Assembly (NCBI GenBank): GCA_964017065.1
Contig: OZ024789.1
Coordinates: forward strand, 7,258,191 to 7,322,190
DNA: 64,000 nucleotides
Reading direction: 5' to 3'
DNA from: Haliclona indistincta
Taxonomy: Eukaryota > Porifera > Demospongiae > Haplosclerida > Chalinidae
A program made the position numbers and the translations under genes. Shown here in pieces: positions 58,201 through 64,000 of the stretch; the first letter of the stretch is position 1, and each line of letters starts with the position of its first letter. Below the pieces are notes generated by a model that saw nothing but the letters and a program-made list of their open reading frames with translations, did not search any database and was not told the DNA's origin.

Positions 58201-61200
58201 ACTGAGCCTCTTTATTTCCACCATTAGTTTAGTTTTCCTGTTGCTGATGGGTTTTCAATTTTTAACTTGCAGCTGCTATGCTGTACAAATCAGCTCACCC
58301 ACGCATGCATGCATTCACTGCATACGAGCCACATGCGTATTGCGCAATCACAATAATGGCGGCTAACACTTAGCTGACAATGGATCACGATCGAGAAATC
58401 GAGGAATTTATATCACCATTTCGCTAAAAACAAAGTTCAAAAGGCACCTGCCAGGAGAATTTCACGACTGTTCGTGGGTGTTTTGATCTAGCCGTAAAGG
58501 CGCTAGGCGCGCTGAAGAAAGAAAGAAGAAAATGAAGATGCCAAAACTCGACTTTCACCGTTTCCAGGTTCGTCACTTTAGTAACGATTTCGAGCAATCT
58601 CATTGCTACTTTAAATATGAGGCAACGCCAGAGAGCAGATCTAAGTGTCTTTGGACGTATAAAATTCACCACCAGGCGGAATATCAACATTTGTATATTT
58701 CTGTGTGTCCCTAACAGTTAGTGCTACATGTAAACAAGCTTTATTCTTTAATGTGTAACAGTTGTATAATATTATTGTGTTTTTCTCTTGTCGTTGTACT
58801 CTTTCTCTCAGGTGTAAGCTTCATTCTCAGAGTTCTCTATCAGTCAATGCTCCCGCTCTTTTATCTTGGTCGTCTGTTCTTGTGTGTAATGGTGTTCTTT
58901 GCTCTGATTGGTATTGAGTTGTTTCGTGATGGCCTCCATTATGGTTGCTTTGTCAATTACACTAACAGTGCAGGTATGTATGCATTATACCAGAGTACTG
59001 ATTTAGCTCCACAATTACTATATACCTTTTAGCTAGAATGAAATTAATTTTTAACAAATACTTAACGAAATAATCATGGAAATTACCATACTGGTGCAAA
59101 ATTAGAAGGAAATACGCACTTAAATGCGAGATGTATAATTATTAAGAGCTACAGCAACATAATTATGCACTTAACAGATGATGTGCACCTATAAACGAGC
59201 AGACATGCCAGTATGCTGATACATGTACTATAAATTCACCTCATAATAATTATGTTTATTTCTTCATTCTTCAGGTGGTCTTGAGTGCTATAGAGTCAGT
59301 GACTATCCATGCAGTATTCATTCTGAGCTACCTGGTACACATAAGTGTGATCAATATACTCGCAGCTACTGCACCAAATGGCCTCAAGGACCCAATGCTG
59401 GACTGACTGGTTTCGATAACATCATTACCGCTCTGTTGACTGTATTTCAGTGTATGACACTTGAGGGTTGGACCAATGTGCTATATTTAGTAAGATATGT
59501 TCAGTAGATGTCAAATGTAGAGTGAAATTTCAACTTCGGTATTGTACTGGCGCATTTTTAGCCGCAATAACATGAAAGTAATTTTATATAGGTGGTTGCT
59601 ACATTGAGTAGACATTATTGATGAGTTGAATAGTGAGCTTTGTTGCCGCAGCATATGAAACGTTTCAATCCGAGAGGATCAACTGATGATGATCCGAGGA
59701 TCGAAACGTTTTAACAATCACTGTTTCATATGTTGTGGCAACAAAGCTCAATATTCAACTCGTCAATAACATGAAATAAATTGTTTTGTGGATCGAATTT
59801 TGTGTATTATGCTGCTTAATTTTTTTCTCACAGTATGAATCAGCATATGGCTATTCCTATGTGTGGATCTACTTCCTTCTACTGATATTCTTTGGGTCTG
59901 TCTTTATTCTCAACATGTTCTTAGGAGTCATGACCAGGTTAGACACAGTCTCTATATAACTTCAGTGCTTATGATAATCTTACTGTGTAGTGTGTTTGTT
60001 GGCGTTAGTGAGCGACGGCTTGCTCAGGGCTCCAGCAGAAGACTGAGAGAAAGACAGAGAGTAGAAGATGACCTGAAGGGGTACCACAAGTGGATCAAGC
60101 AAGCACGTACGTCTCAGCTAGTCTACGTTACATACTGTCACTTACTGTGTGTTTCTGTTTGTCTAGTATCTGACGATGAGCATGTTAATGAGATTAAAAC
60201 CAGAAAAGGTAAGTCACACTACTATAACTGCCACATAGTGCATGATAGTTAGCCAGACAATCACTTTCTTTACTGAAGCATGGCTGCTGCAGTAAAGAAA
60301 GTGCTAATAATTCTGTTGCAGCTAATCAAGAAAGCCTTTTCATTGCTGAACTCAACCTTTCCAGATCAGCAAGTGTGTATTTGCAAATTGGAAAAACCAC
60401 TAAGTGTGAAGCTGCCAATTAAAATGTATCGAACTGTTAAGATAAACTTTTGCATAGCCAAAGAATTTTATTCCAGAGAAGTCACAATCTTTAAGTTAAT
60501 TATTTGCTTTGTGCTTCATCAGACTTGTTTTCCATACATTTTCTCAAAGCAGTCATGTATTGTGTATGTCACTCATTATAGTATCAACAGAAGAGGATAT
60601 GAGCGAGGAGGAGGAGGATGATGAGGAAGAGCTGTACACTTACTTTGATGCTTACCCTAAACTGTGAGTATGGTTGGACTACCTTCTCTACTATTAATTA
60701 CTATCTTTATTTAGACGATGTTTGTTGTTGGGCGTACGATACACTCGTCATTTTGTTCGAATTGTTGTCAAGAGTCATGCCAACTTTTGGTTCACCATTG
60801 CTATTATCTTAATAAATCTCATCGTCTTGGCAACGGCTAACCACGAGTCCTCACCGGAACATTTACTAGCCATCAGTAAGCAATAATTCAATGCTAACAC
60901 ATGATAGTAACAATCTTTTTTCAGGAGTAATCAACTACATATTCACTGTGTTTTATATTGTCGAGTGTGCCCTCACAATTTATGGTCTTGGTGTACGGAC
61001 CTACTTCAAGTCTTTCTTCAATGTATTTGAATCTATTGTGAGATATATGTAACTGCAGCTTTACATGTCTTACCTCTTTCTTTCCTCTATAGTGCACACT
61101 GATCAATCTAATAGACGTACTAGTGCTGGTACACATTGATGCCATCACAGTTCCAATCAGTGCCATAGTCAACACTTGTAGAGGATTCCGTCTTGTTCTC

Positions 61201-64000
61201 ATCTTCAAATACAGCAAGTGATTCAAAATCACATTACCTTAGCACACATTTGTATCATGTAGATCAGTCATGTACCGTACAGCTCCAAATTTTCGTGGTC
61301 TAAAAATTTCTTAACTTTTGGATTTATGCCTAAAAGACATGGTGTGACGTCTAGCAAAAAGCAACCTTACCAAAAAGTGAATTCGAATGAGAGAGGTAGA
61401 GAAGACGACGTACGTGTACATGTGTAGGAGCGACCTTAGATATACAAAGTAGCGATATAGCCGTTCTTATCACCACATGTTAATTCACAAAAAAATCATA
61501 AATATTTTGAGATGGAGCTGAACAGTATTAGTCACTGTATTATGCAACAGGTACTGCTGAGTGCACCAAATTTTGTATTTGTCCTCCTTTGCACAGATAC
61601 TGGTGTGGAATGAAAGAGATGATTGGTACACTCAAGGACTCTATCAGTGCCATTCTCAGTCTGCTTGCTCTGATTTTTGCTCTGCTAGTCTTCTTTAGTC
61701 TTTTTGGAATGAGAGTATTTGGGAGGAGGTTAGTAGTATGTGAAATAAGTAGATTCAACATAATTTGTACTGTGCTTGTAGGTTGTCAGCACAAAACTTA
61801 TATCATCCTAACTTCAACGATTTTTACAGTTCTCTTTTACTGGTATTTCAAGTAAGCTGTTCAAATTCTTTTTAGCTAATAATTCTTACTCACTCTCTCT
61901 CTCTATCTCTCGCTCGCTCTCTCTCCCTCTCTCTCTCTCTCTCCCTCTCTCTCTCTCCCTCTCTCTCTCACTCTCTCTCTATTCTTCCCTCCCTCCCCCC
62001 TCCCTCTCTCTCTCTCTTTATAGCTGTTCACTACTGAGGACTGGAACACTCTGATGTATAGAACAGCTAGCTCCTATACAACTGAGATATGCAAGATCAA
62101 TATAACTGGTGATATTCAAGACAACAACATTAACTTTCTGGCACATTTTGTGACGCTATACTACCTCATTGTGGTCATTTCCGTCGGCTGTATCCTCTTT
62201 ACTTGTTTTGAAATGTCTCTAACTTGTTGTGTGATGAAGGAAGTACAGTGGGGCCTCACTCCACTAGAACAAAGCATTTTCTGGTCCTATGTAAACTGTT
62301 CGTATTTCAGAGTTCTAGCTTATCATTCCAAGAGGTGTACAACTTCAAATAGTACAGTGGTAATAGTATATTTCTGTTGCGCGGTGCATTAGAAAACTTC
62401 CTTATAAGGTGTTTGTATGAGCCGATTAAACATACGCTACACTGGGCCTTTACATGCAATAGTGGCGCACAGTTATAACACTACTTGGAATGATAAGCTT
62501 CTGTGTGTTCCCATTGTACTTTTGCTGGCTACAAACTTCTGACTCAGCAATCAATTCTGATTAAATTTTGCATTATTTCTTTGACTATTCACTCTCACAG
62601 TCATATTTGTCAATGTCTTCCTGGCTATTGCTGTAGACAAACTCTCTGAGATAAACGCTGTCAAAGAGGACATGACAATGCGAACAGAACAGCAAGAAGA
62701 AAAGAGGAAGGAAAGAAAAGAACAATTGGATGCTCTCAAAAATCCTACAAGACCTCAAATGTTACGTCAAACACTGCAACGAGTGCTGTTATTCACTTCA
62801 GGTGTCCGTGCTAGCTCGTACACACAACAAAAGAAGAAACTTCCTCGTCGAGTACGATCACTGATTGACGTTCCAAAAGACAAACTATACGTACGAAAAT
62901 ATGGTTCTCTTGGATCACCCTCTCCAATGCCTGTGCTGAAGTTGAGAAGACTTCACAATGAAAGAAGAAGTGAGGGAGACATTGAGCCATTGAGAGAAGC
63001 TCCTGTCCGTAAAAGATCCGCTTCTTTGATACCCAATCGAGGCTCTGAATCATTTGAATCAGATGGTGGTAGTGATGTCGCCAGACCAACGCAGTTAGCT
63101 ATTACCAATCCGATTACAAAGTTTAATCTTGATTCTCCTCTTGAAACTGAAAATGATACTGAGCAATTTCGGAGACGAAAGTTGTCTTCAGTAGTGTCGT
63201 ACCAATCTACAGACAGACATGAAGACAATGAGCAATCAATACCATCACCATCGTCTAATGAGGACCATCAAGAGAATGAAAGAGAAGAAACTACTGAGAC
63301 AGAAGAAAGGAACAATGAAAGAAGTGGTTCTTTAGACCTGGCTACTTGTCGGCAGTCCAGCATTCAGTCAGCTCCAAATGGTGTATCAACTTCTCAGATA
63401 CAACAGCACAGTCATTCATTTGAGCGTACCCAGTCACTTCCTCAGTTTGACGCCAGCAAACTGCGACGCCCTTTTCTCACTCGACAAAATTCACTTGACA
63501 TTTCTCCTGGTAATGAAACCAAACTTACTGAGGCTACCTACAGCTCTAACCACCAAAAGTAAATCACTTCGCATGCATACATTCTATGTATATTGATTTG
63601 TTGGTTTTCCTCTCAGTAATGCTCCTCCAAGTTTACTAGCTAATGGATGGAAGCCAGCTGAGATGGAGGAAGAGGCTACCATTGATCGGTTAGTGAGACA
63701 GAGCTCACTGGAGAGTATCAGTCCACTGTCACACGACACGAACCAGACTACTGAACACAAGGTTTGTCCTAAGAATAGAGTAAACATTATGGGCACGCTA
63801 TAAGTGCACAAATTAAATTCAAGTGAAACAAAAAGTTTTTAACTTCATGTAAATCTTTTACCCATTAGAAGAACAAGACTTGGGAAACGTTCAAGTCAAA
63901 AGGTGAATATATGTACCCTTGCTAATCCGAACCCTTGCTAGTTCAGAGGGTCTACTCTTAAAGTGAATGAGTGTGATTTATAATGGTGTACATAAACAGG
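55245..64000 (+). CDS. Voltage-gated calcium channel alpha-1 subunit, domains I-II (3' part outside window)
   Basis: Nineteen exons from 55245-55720 to 63869-63902 join in phase to about 1146 residues, then leave the window. The N-terminus is Ser-rich and cytosolic. Domain I: S1 [18 protein letters not shown]3 [18 protein letters not shown]5 [17 protein letters not shown], pore [17 protein letters not shown] with Glu in the filter, S6 [17 protein letters not shown]. The alpha-interaction domain [18 protein letters not shown] (about residues 458-475) matches the CaV1/2 beta-subunit site. Domain II: S4 [16 protein letters not shown], pore [16 protein letters not shown] with Glu, S6 [17 protein letters not shown]. 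The II-III loop is long and Ser-rich. The AID plus Glu filters point to a high-voltage-activated CaV rather than NaV, T-type or NALCN. The domain I S4 is nearly chargeless (see findings). Confidence 0.93.
57818..58150. mobile_element. Foldback element, about 333 bp, in a CaV intron
   Basis: The left half (57818-57953) is the imperfect reverse complement of the right half (58013-58150). The best-paired block is GGTAACACGCTTGACTGGAT with its complement ending at 58050; the outer ends pair CTATCGAAATCAAAAA with TTTTTGATTTCGATAG. The arms are unusually long for the size. No coding capacity. Confidence 0.8.
59617..59767. mobile_element. Foldback/MITE, 151 bp, in a CaV intron
   Basis: The left end ATTGATGAGTTGAATAGTGA and right end (from the other strand) ATTGACGAGTTGAATATTGA are inverted repeats that continue through GAGCTTTGTTGCC and CATATGAAAC. 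A second, inner pair is AAACGTTTC/GAAACGTTT around GATCCGAGG. It occupies a 344-base intron. Confidence 0.75.
61893..62019. repeat. CT microsatellite abutting a 3' splice site in CaV
   Basis: About 125 bases of CT/CCCT repeats on the plus strand (the gene's sense strand), running to TCTCTTTATAG, the acceptor of the domain II pore exon at 62024. It takes the place of the normal polypyrimidine tract. Confidence 0.95.

Noticed and set aside
58424..58714. A small gene inside the CaV intron (frames on both strands)
   Set aside because: No domain, no start context, overlapping frames; not supportable, though a repeat or remnant is possible.
55245..64000. Sodium channel, T-type calcium channel or NALCN identity
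   Set aside because: Glu in both visible pore loops (LEGW, TEDW) and a conserved AID after domain I fit a high-voltage-activated CaV.

Overview
The window is nuclear DNA from an animal. Protein-coding genes are broken by many short GT-AG introns (often 40-100 bases), sit on both strands and are packed tightly. The gene set is animal in character: a voltage-gated calcium channel with a beta-subunit binding motif, a Bicaudal-D adaptor, an F-BAR/RhoGAP/SH3 srGAP, an FSIP1-like sperm/cilium protein and lysosomal iduronate-type sulfatases. AT-rich introns, very short intergenic gaps and early-branching versions of these families suggest a sponge-like (demosponge) genome. That placement is inference, not proof.

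Layout, left to right: the 3' part of RFT1 (+, cut by the window edge); TIPRL (-); P5CS/ALDH18A1 (+); a DH-PH RhoGEF (-); a PARP3-like ADP-ribosyltransferase with a SAP domain (+); a 71-residue NCBP2AS2-like microprotein (-); ATP23 (+); srGAP (-); three tandem intronless iduronate-2-sulfatase genes (+), the middle one with an in-frame stop; glutaminyl-tRNA synthetase QARS1 (+); FSIP1-like (-); NDUFB11 (+); Bicaudal-D (-); and the first half of a CaV channel (+), running off the right edge. Outside the sulfatase/QARS block, neighbouring genes alternate strand almost perfectly. This gives several head-to-head pairs with only about 100-260 bases between start codons and tail-to-tail pairs 100-250 bases apart.

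The most unusual region is 37.4-47.8 kb. It is one 10.5-kb intron of QARS1, because the last four QARS1 exons (47.8-48.4 kb) lie beyond it. It holds a decayed Ty3/Gypsy-like retrotransposon lacking its reverse transcriptase, a broken hAT (ZMYM1-like) transposon, a retroelement gag remnant, and a 1.69-kb element with long near-identical terminal inverted repeats and a perfect 9-bp target duplication. That last element carries an intact three-exon gene for a small acidic protein with a SUMO-interaction-like motif. It looks like a Mutator-type transposon carrying a gene (Pack-MULE-like) and is the best candidate for something undescribed.

Other introns and spacers hold small non-autonomous elements: two Harbinger-like MITEs with TAA/TTA duplications, a piggyBac-like TTAA element, and several foldback elements. 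Two CT microsatellites lie in sense orientation directly upstream of 3' splice sites. Functionally the host genes are mostly housekeeping (N-glycosylation, proline synthesis, translation, mitochondrial complex I and ATP synthase assembly, DNA repair, Rho GTPase control, dynein transport, lysosomal sulfate removal, calcium entry). They do not form a single pathway.
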